From Micromonospora sp. MW-13 (GTDB lineage: Bacteria; Actinomycetota; Actinomycetes; Mycobacteriales; Micromonosporaceae): a stretch of 64,000 bases of DNA. Positions 25,061-33,083 of the stretch are shown here, piece by piece. Location: NCBI RefSeq assembly GCF_003434305.1, contig NZ_QKKX01000015.1:1-64000 (forward strand), given 5' to 3'. Within the stretch, counting starts at the first letter, position 1; each line of letters begins with the position of its first letter. A model generated the notes under the pieces. It ran no database searches. It was not told the origin of the DNA and saw only the letters and a list, made by a program, of their open reading frames with translations. The position numbers were made by a program, and so were the translations under genes.

Positions 25061-26379
25061 TATTCGCCTGCCTGCCCCGCCGTCGGGGCGAAGCCGGCCG
25101 GGGCGACCGGCGGGACTGGCCCGACCGGCGGGCCGGGCTGGACCGAGACGGGCGGAGCCGGAGTGGCCGAGGCGGGCGGAGCCGGAGCGGCCGAGACAGA
25201 CGGAGCCGGAGTGGCCGAAGCGGGCGGAGCCGAGTGGCGGCGGAAGAGGAGCAGCATCAGCCAGCCGGCGAGCAGCCCCCAGAACGCGCCGCCGACGCCG
25301 AGCAGGCTCACCCCGGAGGCGGTGACCACGAAGGTCACCACGGCGGCCTCCCGCGCCTGCGGGTCGGCGACCGCCGCCGACACCGCACCGGCCAGCGCGG
25401 CGAGCAGCGCGAGCCCGGCCACCGCCTCGATCAGCACTGGCGGGGAGAGCAGCACCAGAGCGGTGGCGACGCCCGCGCCGAGGCCGAGCAGGGCCATCCC
25501 CACCCCGGCGGTGACCGAGGCGACCCAGCGGCGCTCCGGGTCCGGATGGGCGTCCGGGCCGGCGGCCAGCGCGGCGGTGATCGCGGCCAGGTTGACCGCG
25601 TGCCCGCCGACCGGGGCGCCGAGGGCGCTGGCCAGGCCGGTGACGCGTAGCGCAGCGCCGAGCGGCGGCCGGTAGCCGTAGCCGCGCAGCACCGCCATCC
25701 CGGGGACGTTCTGCGCGGCCATGGTGACCAGGAAGAGCGGGAGCGCCAGCCCGACCACCGCCGGGACCGTCCACTCGGGCGCGGTGAGGGTGAACACCGG
25801 CTTGAGGCCGTGTGCGCCGATCCCGCCTGGGGTGGTCAGCGCGATGGCGACTGCGGCCACCACCAGCGCGGCGGGCACCGCCCAGCGGCGGGCGAACCGG
25901 TGCAGGACCAGCCAGGTGACGACCACCGGCGCGGCCAGCGCCGGGACCTCGACCAGGGCGCGGACCGGCGCGGTGCACAGCGGCAGGAGCACCCCGGCCA
26001 GCATCGCGCTGGCGATCGGGCCGGGGATGGCGGCCACCGCCCGGCCCAGCGCCGGAAAGAGCCCGGCAGCGACGATCAACACCCCGCACACGACGAACGC
26101 GCCGACCGCCGCCGGCCAGCCGCCGGGGACCGGACCGGTGGCCGCCAGCAGCGCCGCGCCGGGGGTGGACCAGGCGATCGCCATCGGCAGCCGGTGCCGC
26201 AGCCCCAGCCACACCGCGCAGACACCGGACGCGACGCTGACCGCGAGCAGCCCCGAGGCGGCCTGGCTCTCGTCGGCGCCGACGGCGCGCAGCCCGGCGA
26301 GCACCACGGTGAACGAGCTGGCGAAGCCCACGAGCGCGGTCACCAGCCCGGCGAGCACCGGTTGCAGCAGGCCGGCCAC
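25060..26379 (-). CDS. benE: BenE-family benzoate/aromatic acid transporter
   Basis: This 439-aa protein has about twelve transmembrane segments and the BenE pattern: IAWSTPGAALL, IPGPIASAMLAGVLLPLC, APVGGHAVNLAAITAAL. BenE proteins are proton symporters for benzoate, related to nucleobase transporters. The C-terminal 55 residues are a Pro/Ala/Ser/Val low-complexity tail encoded by imperfect DNA repeats, unusual for the family. The GTG at 26379 follows AGGGGGG. It is divergent from an XRE-cupin gene with a palindrome between them. No benzoate catabolic genes are nearby, so the substrate is uncertain. Confidence 0.87.
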   Translation of the reverse strand: MAGLLQPVLAGLVTALVGFASSFTVVLAGLRAVGADESQAASGLLAVSVASGVCAVWLGLRHRLPMAIAWSTPGAALLAATGPVPGGWPAAVGAFVVCGVLIVAAGLFPALGRAVAAIPGPIASAMLAGVLLPLCTAPVRALVEVPALAAPVVVTWLVLHRFARRWAVPAALVVAAVAIALTTPGGIGAHGLKPVFTLTAPEWTVPAVVGLALPLFLVTMAAQNVPGMAVLRGYGYRPPLGAALRVTGLASALGAPVGGHAVNLAAITAALAAGPDAHPDPERRWVASVTAGVGMALLGLGAGVATALVLLSPPVLIEAVAGLALLAALAGAVSAAVADPQAREAAVVTFVVTASGVSLLGVGGAFWGLLAGWLMLLLFRRHSAPPASATPAPSVSAAPAPPASATPAPPVSVQPGPPVGPVPPVAPAGFAPTAGQAGE

Positions 26380-26395
26380 GTCTTCCCCCCTCGCC

Positions 26396-26413
26396 CGTTC
26401 CGTTTACGGAACG
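26396..26413. promoter_or_regulatory. Palindromic operator candidate between benE and the XRE-cupin gene
   Basis: CGTTCCGT-TT-ACGGAACG is a perfect 8-bp inverted repeat with a 2-bp centre. It lies 17 bp from the benE start and 23 bp from the regulator start, where one bound dimer could control both divergent genes. Confidence 0.6.
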
Positions 26414-26436
26414 GAAGCGTGTAGCACGATAGCCGG

Positions 26437-26997
26437 ATGGAGCTGCCAGCATCAACCCGGGGACGGGCCGCCGATCCGGGCACCGGCACGGTCGGCTGCC
26501 GGGTACGCGCCCTGCGCGAGGAGCGGGGGATGTCGCTGTCCACCCTGGCCCGGTTGGCCGGGGTCGGGAAGGCCACCCTCTCCGGCCTGGAGAACGGCAC
26601 CCGCAACCCCACACTGGAGACGCTCTACGCGATCACCGCCCAGCTCGGGGTACCGCTGACCGCCGTGCTCTCCGGGCCGGCCGCGACCCCGACGGTCCGC
26701 GGCGCGGCGGTGAGCGCCACCCTGCTGGAGGTCTTCACCGAGGCCGACGCGACGTACGAGCTGTACCGGATGCGCGTCGCCCCCGGGCCCGGCCAGCTCT
26801 CGCCCGCGCACCAGCCGGGGGTCACGGAGCACGTCACCGTCTTCGCCGGGGTGCTCCGCGCCGGGCCGGCGGACGCCCCGCTGACGGCGACGGCTGGCGG
26901 CCACCTGCGCTGGACCTCGGACGTGCCGCACAGCTACGCGGCGGTCGGCGACGAGGAGGTGTGGGCGAGCCTCCTACTGCGCTACCCCCGCCACTGA
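26437..26997 (+). CDS. XRE-family regulator with cupin domain
   Basis: This 186-aa protein has an N-terminal helix-turn-helix (VRALREERGMSLSTLARLAGV, GKATLSGLENGTRNPTLETL) and a C-terminal cupin barrel (HQPGVTEHVTVFAGVL, then PHSYAAVGDEEVW) that probably binds the effector. This layout is common for regulators of transporters and amino-acid or polyamine metabolism. Divergence from benE and the shared palindrome point to benE as its target. Confidence 0.85.
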   Translation: MELPASTRGRAADPGTGTVGCRVRALREERGMSLSTLARLAGVGKATLSGLENGTRNPTLETLYAITAQLGVPLTAVLSGPAATPTVRGAAVSATLLEVFTEADATYELYRMRVAPGPGQLSPAHQPGVTEHVTVFAGVLRAGPADAPLTATAGGHLRWTSDVPHSYAAVGDEEVWASLLLRYPRH

Positions 26998-27089
26998 CCG
27001 CCAACCCCGCCGCCCCGCGCCCCCCGCACCCCCGCCACTCCGCCGCCTCGCCGCGGCCGGGCCAGGGCAGCGGCCGGGCCGGGCAGCGG

Positions 27090-28166
27090 TCAGCCCGGTC
27101 GGGCCGGGAGCCGGTGCTGGACGGCCCAGAGCGCGGCCTCGGTACGCGACGCCGACCCGGTCTTGCGGAGCAGGTTGGACACATGCACGGTCACTGTCCG
27201 AACCGAGATGCCGAGCACCCGGGCGGCCTGCTTGTTGGACATGCCCGCGACCAGGCAGGCGAGCACCTCGACCTCCCGACCGGTCAGCTCGGCGTCGGGC
27301 GGAAGCAGGTCGGCCGGGAACAGGGCAGCAGTCGGGTACGCCGCGTCGGGCGGGGGCACGGCGCGCGGCGCGGGGGTGCGTGGGTGCTCCGGCAGCGGCC
27401 GGCGCAGCAGGGCGTCCGGCCCCTGGCCGGAGTGCGCGGCGAGCAGTTCGGTCAGCACGTACGGGTTGCCGCCGGTGCGCCGCCACACCGCGGTCGCCAG
27501 CCGGCGGGACGGGTGCGTCCCCTCGTACACCTGGGTCAGCACCTCGGCGACCTCGGCCGGGCCGAGCGGGCCGAGGTGCTGGCGGACTGCGCCGCGTACC
27601 CCGCAGAACCGGGACAGGGCGCGGGCGGCGAGGTCCGGCGCGACCGCGTCCGCCGCGGGCCGGCTCGCCACCAGCAGCAGCGCCGGCAGGTCGGGCGCGG
27701 TGGCCAGCTCGCCGACCAGGTTCAGGCTGGCCGGGTCGAGGGCGTGCAGGTCCTCCACCACCAGCACCGCCGGGCCGGCGCCGACCAGCAGCCGGACCGT
27801 GCGCACGGCCAGCCGCAACAGCGTGCCCGGCGCGTACCGTTCGCGTGGGGCGGTGGGCTGCTGGGCGAGCCAGGCGAGCGCGTCGGGCGGCAGGTCGAGC
27901 CGGCTGGTGTCCCGCCCGCTGAGGACCGCGGCGAGCCAGTCGTACGGCGCCGGGCTGTGCACCCGCGCGGCCCCGCTGAGCACCACCGCCGGACGCGGGG
28001 CGAAGCCGTCCAGGGCCGCCGCCACCAGCAGGCTCTTGCCGACGCCCGCCGCGCCGGTGAGCACCGCGACGGCGGGGCCGGGCCGGCCACGGAGCGCCAG
28101 CGTGGACCACGCCCGGTCGAGCTCGGCAAGCTCACCGGCGCGTCCGACCATGGAGACCGGCATCAT
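27090..28166 (-). CDS. LuxR-family regulator with N-terminal ATPase domain
   Basis: This 358-aa protein begins MVGRAGELAELDRAW and has Walker A TGAAGVGKSLL and Walker B AVLVVEDLHALD (AAA-type ATPase). It ends in a LuxR/GerE helix-turn-helix (LTGREVEVLACLVAGMSNKQAA, VHVSNLLRKTG). It is a short version of the LAL/MalT-type STAND regulators, lacking the long repeat sensor region. TAGGGT (28174-28179) ends 7 nt before ATG 28166, giving a leaderless start; ATG 28163 is next. A palindrome covers the promoter. Confidence 0.87.
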   Translation of the reverse strand: MMPVSMVGRAGELAELDRAWSTLALRGRPGPAVAVLTGAAGVGKSLLVAAALDGFAPRPAVVLSGAARVHSPAPYDWLAAVLSGRDTSRLDLPPDALAWLAQQPTAPRERYAPGTLLRLAVRTVRLLVGAGPAVLVVEDLHALDPASLNLVGELATAPDLPALLLVASRPAADAVAPDLAARALSRFCGVRGAVRQHLGPLGPAEVAEVLTQVYEGTHPSRRLATAVWRRTGGNPYVLTELLAAHSGQGPDALLRRPLPEHPRTPAPRAVPPPDAAYPTAALFPADLLPPDAELTGREVEVLACLVAGMSNKQAARVLGISVRTVTVHVSNLLRKTGSASRTEAALWAVQHRLPARPG

Positions 28167-28173
28167 TCTTTTC

Positions 28174-28194
28174 ACCCTACGCAGTAGTGCGTAG
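28174..28194 (-). promoter_or_regulatory. Promoter and palindromic operator for the LuxR gene
   Basis: TAGGGT at 28174-28179 (reverse strand) is the -10-like box. The inverted repeat CTACGCA-N4-TGCGTAG at 28177-28194 overlaps it. The position suits autorepression or control of the divergent PP2C gene, whose start is 36 bp away. Confidence 0.55.
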
Positions 28195-28229
28195 AGACGA
28201 CGGGAGGGTCTTCTTGGCAAGCTTGTCGT

Positions 28230-28949
28230 ATGACGCTGATCCTCCGCTCGGCCATCCTCAACGACGTCGGCCTGGTCCGGACCAACAACGAGGATTCCGC
28301 CCTCGCCGGTGACCGTCTGGTCGCGGTCGCCGACGGCATGGGCGGCCTGCCCGCCGGTGAGGTGGCGAGCGAGATCGTCATCCGGATCCTCGACGAGCTG
28401 AACCCGCCGACCACCACCGAGGGGGCCGCCGACGCGCTGCGGTCCGTGGTGAGCACCGCCAACCGGCGCATCCGGGCCGCCATCTCCGTCGACCCGGCCC
28501 GCGAGGGCATGGGCACCACCCTCACGGCCGGCCTGCTCGCCGGGGACGTCCTGGTCCTCGCCCAGGTCGGGGACTCCCGCTGCTACCTGCTGCGGAACAA
28601 CGAGCTGGCCCAGCTCACCCGGGACGACACCTTCGTCCAGTCGCTGGTCGACCAGGGTGCGCTCTCCCCGGAGCAGGCCCGGCACCACCCGCAGCGGTCG
28701 CTGGTGACCCGGGCCGTGCAGGGCGTGGACGCTCCCCCGGCGGTCGGCACGCTCACCGTCTTCGCCGGCGACCGGCTGCTGCTGTGCAGCGACGGCCTGT
28801 CGGACTACGTGGACGACACGTCGATCGCCGCCGCCCTGGCCATGTACGGCGACCGCCAGCAGTGCGGCGAGCAGCTCGTGAAGCTCGCCCACCAGGCGGG
28901 CGCCCCGGACAACGTCACCGTCGTCGTCTCCGACGTCACCGCGGCCTGA
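28230..28949 (+). CDS. PP2C-family Ser/Thr phosphatase (PstP-like catalytic domain)
   Basis: This 239-aa protein is a single PPM/PP2C domain with metal-binding motifs RTNNEDS, ADGMGG, GDSR, CSDGLSDYV and a final PDNVTVVV. It resembles the cytoplasmic domain of mycobacterial PstP but lacks the membrane anchor and the cell-division gene context. It would remove phosphate from targets of Hanks-type kinases. It is divergent from the LuxR gene and followed by a hairpin. Confidence 0.92.
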   Translation: MTLILRSAILNDVGLVRTNNEDSALAGDRLVAVADGMGGLPAGEVASEIVIRILDELNPPTTTEGAADALRSVVSTANRRIRAAISVDPAREGMGTTLTAGLLAGDVLVLAQVGDSRCYLLRNNELAQLTRDDTFVQSLVDQGALSPEQARHHPQRSLVTRAVQGVDAPPAVGTLTVFAGDRLLLCSDGLSDYVDDTSIAAALAMYGDRQQCGEQLVKLAHQAGAPDNVTVVVSDVTAA

Positions 28950-28987
28950 CCGGCTGACCCTGCGCGCGGGAGCGGGGCGGCCAGCCA

Positions 28988-29013
28988 GCCCGGCGAATGT
29001 GGTTGCGCCGGGC
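28988..29013 (+). terminator. Hairpin after the PP2C gene
   Basis: A perfect 8-bp stem, GCCCGGCG (28988-28995) with CGCCGGGC (29006-29013), encloses a 10-nt loop. It lies 38 nt after the phosphatase stop. Confidence 0.55.
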
Positions 29014-29037
29014 CGGCGGGGCGGGTTGGGATGGGGG

Positions 29038-30231
29038 ATGAGCATCCGGCGGGTGACCAACTCCGAGCGCCTGACCACCTCGTTCCCGCTCCAGGCGTAT
29101 GCCTTCGAGGCGTCACCGAAGCGACCCGAGCGGGCCGAGGCGTTCGGCCGCTATCTGCCGTACGGCGAGGCCAACCGCACCCTGGTCGTCGAGGAGGGCG
29201 GCGAGACCCTCGCCGTGGTCTCCGCCATCCCGATGCGACAGAACCTGCGCGGGGCGGTGCTGCCGATGGCCGGCGTCGCCGGGGTGGCCACCCATCCGCT
29301 GGCCCGCCGGCGCGGGCACGTCCGGGCCCTGCTGCACCAACTGCTCGACGAGATGCGCGACGAGGGGCACCTGGTGAGCGCGTTGTACCCGTTCCGCGCC
29401 TCGTTCTACGAGCGGTTCGGCTACGTCGGGCTGCCCCGGGCCCGCACGGTCACCTTCACGCCGGCCGACCTCGCCCCGCTGCTCCGCGCCGACCTGCCCG
29501 GCGAGCTGAGCTGGGAGCGGACCGGCACCGGATACGCCGGTCACCGCGCCTTCACCGAGCGCTTGCTGGCCGAGCGGCACGGCTTCGCGCTCTTCCCCGA
29601 CACCCGGGCGGCGTGGCTGCGCGACGACGACGACCGCTGGCTGGTCACCGCCCGGGTCGACGGCGCGACGGTCGGCGTGCTGACGTACCGGATCGACGAC
29701 CACGGCGGCGAGCTGACCGGCGACGACCTGCTGGTCGCCGACCCGTACGCCCGGGCGCTGATCCTGGCGTTCCTGGCCCGGCACGTCGACCAGGTCGGCC
29801 GGGTGCGGCTGCGGGTGGCCGCCGACGAACTGCCCGAGCTGTGGCTCACCGACCTGGCGGTGCACGTCGAGGCCCGGGTCGCCCGGCCCGGGTCGGCGGC
29901 GCCGATGGCCCGGCTGCTCTCGCTGGACGCGCTGGCCGGCCTCCCCGCCGGGCCCGGCCGGGCCCGGGTCGCGCTGACCGGGGACCGCTGGCTGGGCGGC
30001 AGCCACCTGCTGGACGGGACCACCGGCCGGCTTGAGTTGGTGTCCGACGCCGCCACCGGCACCACGCCGACCGCGACGCTCACCGCGGCCGGGCTCTCCG
30101 CCCTGGTGTACGGGGTGCTGGACCCGGCGGAGGTGGACGTCCGCGGCCTCGGCCAGGTGCCGGCCGACGCCGCCGCCGAGCTGCGTCGCCTCTTCCCCCG
30201 CCGGCTGCCCTACCTGTACGCGGACTTCTGA
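29038..30231 (+). CDS. eis: Eis-family GNAT acetyltransferase
   Basis: This 397-aa protein has the Eis architecture: a GNAT domain with the acetyl-CoA loop HPLARRRGHVRALL, a second GNAT-like domain, and an SCP2-like C-terminal domain. The general-acid tyrosine region ASFYERFGYV is present, and the chain ends in Tyr-Ala-Asp-Phe; in Eis the C-terminal phenylalanine carboxylate takes part in catalysis. Eis proteins acetylate aminoglycosides or protein lysines. ATG 29038 is chosen at the start of conserved sequence with a G-rich stretch upstream. Confidence 0.88.
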   Translation: MSIRRVTNSERLTTSFPLQAYAFEASPKRPERAEAFGRYLPYGEANRTLVVEEGGETLAVVSAIPMRQNLRGAVLPMAGVAGVATHPLARRRGHVRALLHQLLDEMRDEGHLVSALYPFRASFYERFGYVGLPRARTVTFTPADLAPLLRADLPGELSWERTGTGYAGHRAFTERLLAERHGFALFPDTRAAWLRDDDDRWLVTARVDGATVGVLTYRIDDHGGELTGDDLLVADPYARALILAFLARHVDQVGRVRLRVAADELPELWLTDLAVHVEARVARPGSAAPMARLLSLDALAGLPAGPGRARVALTGDRWLGGSHLLDGTTGRLELVSDAATGTTPTATLTAAGLSALVYGVLDPAEVDVRGLGQVPADAAAELRRLFPRRLPYLYADF

Positions 30232-30271
30232 CCCTGTTTTCGCCGCCCGGTGGCCGGGTACCGTCCCACGG

Positions 30272-31021
30272 ATGCCGGAGTGGTTGCAGGCGGGCGGCTG
30301 GGGTCTGCTGGCCGGGTCGGCCCTGCTGGTCGGGGCGGCGCTGGGCTGGTTCCTGCCGGTCCCGCGACGGGTCATCGCGTCCGTCATGGCCTTCGGGGCG
30401 GGGGTGCTGCTCTCCGCGGTCTCCTTCGAGCTGGTCGCCGAGGCGCACGAGCAGGGCGGGCTGCTGCCGACGGCGTTCGGGGCGGCGGTCGGTGCGCTGG
30501 CGTACACCGGGGCGAACGTCCTGCTGGCCCGGCGCGGCGCGCGGCACCGCAAGCGCTCCGGCGACCGGCAGCCCTCGGAGGGGGAGCAGCCGGGGTCCGG
30601 CTCGGCGATCGCGGTGGGGGCGCTGCTCGACGGCATCCCCGAGTCGGTGGTGATCGGCGCGAGTCTGCTCACCGGCGGCGCGGTCAGCGTGGTCACGGTG
30701 ATCGCGGTGTTCCTCAGCAACGTCCCGGAGGGGCTGTCCAGCGCGGCGGGGATGCGTCGGGCCGGCCGCACCCGCCGGTACGTCTTCCTCCTGTGGGCCG
30801 GGATCGCCCTGGTGAGCGGCCTCGCGGCGCTGGCCGGGCACACCCTGCTGGGTGGTGCGCCGCCGGAGGTGCTCGCCTCGATCACCGCGCTGGCGGCCGG
30901 CGCGATCCTCGCCATGATCACCGACACCATGGTTCCCGAGGCGTTCGAGGACGCCCACCTGCTGGTCGGCATGATCACGGTGCTGGGCTTCCTGGTGGCC
31001 TTCGCCCTGTCCCACGCCTGA
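30272..31021 (+). CDS. ZIP-family divalent metal transporter
   Basis: This 249-aa membrane protein has about eight hydrophobic segments and the ZIP metal-site motifs LLDGIPESVVIG (segment IV) and FLSNVPEGLSSA (segment V). A charged loop RRGARHRKRSGDRQ precedes segment IV. It probably imports zinc, iron or manganese. TACCGT (30259-30264) ends 7 nt before the ATG, giving a leaderless start. Confidence 0.87.
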   Translation: MPEWLQAGGWGLLAGSALLVGAALGWFLPVPRRVIASVMAFGAGVLLSAVSFELVAEAHEQGGLLPTAFGAAVGALAYTGANVLLARRGARHRKRSGDRQPSEGEQPGSGSAIAVGALLDGIPESVVIGASLLTGGAVSVVTVIAVFLSNVPEGLSSAAGMRRAGRTRRYVFLLWAGIALVSGLAALAGHTLLGGAPPEVLASITALAAGAILAMITDTMVPEAFEDAHLLVGMITVLGFLVAFALSHA

Positions 31022-31060
31022 TCCGGGTGCCGGACCCGGCGGATTCGCCCCGGGCCCGCT

Positions 31061-31136
31061 TGATCAACTCCGGGTACGGCACACTGCGGCCTCCCTGTCT
31101 TGGGATGCCCCGATGTACCGCATCTGGAGTCGATCA
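31061..31136. repeat. Palindromic repeat element, copy B
   Basis: This 76-bp element begins TGATCAACTCC and ends GGAGTCGATCA, arms that pair with few mismatches. It shares size, orientation, the core GGGATGCCCC and arm sequence with copy A at 24986-25060. It lies in the roughly 290-bp gap between the ZIP gene and a truncated CPBP gene; the rest of that gap shows no gene. Confidence 0.75.
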
Positions 31137-31311
31137 CGGTGCGGACCCCGGCCAGCACGGAAGCCGGAATACACTGCCGGCTCCACCGGATCCGGGGGCA
31201 CATCATCACCCCGAGCTACCGGGGCAACCTCACGTCCCTTGAGGTTGTCCGTAACGAGGTCTGGGGGCAGCCGGGTACTGCTCGTCGGCCCGGCTTCCTA
31301 GCGTCTACCGC

Positions 31312-31737
31312 ATGCGGCTGTTACTCGACTCGGAGCGCCGGCTCCTTCTTCCCCTCCGGCTCGTTGTCTACGTGGTGACGGTCCTCGCCGCTGCGGCGGT
31401 GGTGACCTTCGGGATCGTCGGTTCCGGCGCCGCGACGTCGATTGTGGTCCTGGCGACGCTTGCCGTGTTCGTCACCACGATGCTCGTCACGTATCTCTTC
31501 CGCCGGTATCTCGATCGGCGTCCGTGGCACGACATTGGGATCGCGCGGCCCGGACGAGGTGAGCTGATCGGTCTTGCCGCCGGGTTCGTCGTCGGGGTCG
31601 CGGCCATCGCTGTCTGGTTCGGCATCGAGGTGGCCGCCGGCTGGGCGGAGGTCACCGGCTGGTCAGTGACCGCTCGGGGCGCATCCTCCGCCGCCCTCAC
31701 CGTCGTCGTCGGAGTTGTGCTGGTGCTGAGGTCCTGA
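31312..31737 (+). pseudogene. Truncated CPBP-type intramembrane protease
   Basis: The 141-aa frame encodes the N-terminal half of a CPBP/Abi (CAAX protease-like) membrane protein: two hydrophobic hairpins, RRPWHDIGIARP, and a segment at GLAAGFVVGVAAIAVW. It stops before the EExxxR and HxxxB catalytic motifs, so it should be inactive. The start is supported by TAGCGT 7 nt upstream. The following 180 bp is lower in GC and has no gene, as if the 3' end was replaced. Confidence 0.6.
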
Positions 31738-31917
31738 GCTCCTTCGAAGGCTTGAGTCCAGTGCAGGAACGGACTCGGCAAGATCCGCTACAACCACCAC
31801 ATGTGGTCGCCCGCTGGAGCCCGGCCGCATCCGACGCACCGTCACTGGAGCAACCAACACGAATGCGTCAAAACATAGATGGAACGCTATATTTTCTGGT
31901 CAGGAGCTAGAAGCTGT

Positions 31918-31988
31918 GGGCCGCCTGGGACTCGAACCCAGAACCTAAGGATTAAAAGTCCTCAGCTCTGCCATTGAGCTAACGGCCC
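31918..31988 (-). tRNA. tRNA-Lys (anticodon TTT)
   Basis: On the reverse strand the 71-nt sequence folds as a full cloverleaf. Acceptor arms are GGGCCGT and GCGGCCC, the anticodon loop CTTTTAA gives TTT, and the T-arm is CTGGG-TTCGAGT-CCCAG. CCA is not encoded. Confidence 0.97.
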
Positions 31989-32232
31989 GCCGTACCAGGC
32001 TACCGGAACCCTGCACCTGGGAGAGGGCGGGAGTGTTTCCGCTGTCGGGTCAGGCCGGTGCGGATGGCGGAGGCCACGGTGTGGCAGCGGCTGGGCAGGC
32101 GCAGGCGGATGGTCACGCCGTGCCGGAGACGATCCGGACAGAAGCGACTGAACGAACGGCCGGCTGAGAACGACGAGCATCCGTCACCCCACGACAACCG
32201 GCCGGTCACCGGGATGCACGATAGTTCGGGCC

Positions 32233-32625
32233 ATGGCCCGCAAAGCGCAAGACTCGGCATCCGCACTCGCCGCACTGCTCGCGACCGATCGGGTGGAGCT
32301 CGCTACAGAGTTTCTCGCATACTCGTTCACGGCCATCCTCGACGACGCCTTCCCGCGGCGCGCCGAGAGCGAACTGGGCGGCATGTTCGCCGAGTTCGCC
32401 CAGGTGCGCCTGAACAAGTGGCTCTGGCGTCCGACCCAGGAGCCGGACGCCACCGTGTTCCGGCTACTGCTGGAGGTCGTCCTGCTGTGGGAACGCGCCG
32501 ATCTGGCCGCACGTGCGCGCTCGGAGCCGGTGGAAGTGGCCTTGCTGATGCCGGGGGAAGCCCTGCTGCGCACGGAGGATCCGCGGGCGGCGGTGCGGAG
32601 CGCGCTTCGATCGGTGCGCCGCTGA
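32233..32625 (+). CDS. Hypothetical protein beside tRNA-Lys
   Basis: This 130-aa protein is soluble and largely helical. It has no motif I recognise. GATAGT ends 7 nt before the ATG, compatible with a leaderless start. Codon use is somewhat less GC-extreme than in neighbouring genes, and it lies in a damaged tract between tRNA-Lys and a broken TetR gene, so it may be acquired DNA. Confidence 0.5.
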   Translation: MARKAQDSASALAALLATDRVELATEFLAYSFTAILDDAFPRRAESELGGMFAEFAQVRLNKWLWRPTQEPDATVFRLLLEVVLLWERADLAARARSEPVEVALLMPGEALLRTEDPRAAVRSALRSVRR

Positions 32626-32670
32626 CCGTCGGGTTGCACGACGCGCGCGCCAGCTTGGGCGGCCTCTGCG

Positions 32671-33077
32671 GTGCGGCAGCCTCAGGCGATCCTGGCCGCA
32701 GCGCGCGACCTTGTCGCCGAGCTCGGGTATCCCCGAACGTCGATCGAGGCGATCGCGCGCCGGGCCGGCGTCGGCAAGCAGACGACCTACCGCTGGTGGC
32801 CGTCGAAGGGCGCGGTGGTGCCCGACGCGGTACGCGCGCTGAGCGAGGACGAGGCCGGCGCCATCATCCTGCCCGACACCGGCGACCTGGAGGCCGACCT
32901 GACGACGGTGTTGCGGGCCACCGCCGTCGAGTTTCTGCGACCCGGCGCTGTCGGCCCTGCTCCACGCCCTGTACGCCGCGATCGCCGTCGACCCGGGCCG
33001 GCCACGTTCTACCAGGAGAAGGTCGACCGCCCGCTCACCGAGGCCAAGCTCGCCCGGCTGGCGGCCCGCCGTCCGGG
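32671..33077 (+). pseudogene. Frameshifted and truncated TetR regulator
   Basis: The N-terminal helix-turn-helix is clear (ILAAARDLVAELGYPRTSIE, GVGKQTTYRWW). At about 32938 the homologous reading moves to another frame (DPALSALLHALYAAIAVDP). At about 32997 it returns to the first (ATFYQEKVDRPLTEAKLARL). It then ends abruptly next to the convergent DUF4132 gene, without the normal C-terminus. Two frame changes and a missing end indicate a dead gene. Confidence 0.7.
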
Positions 33078-33083
33078 ATCAGC

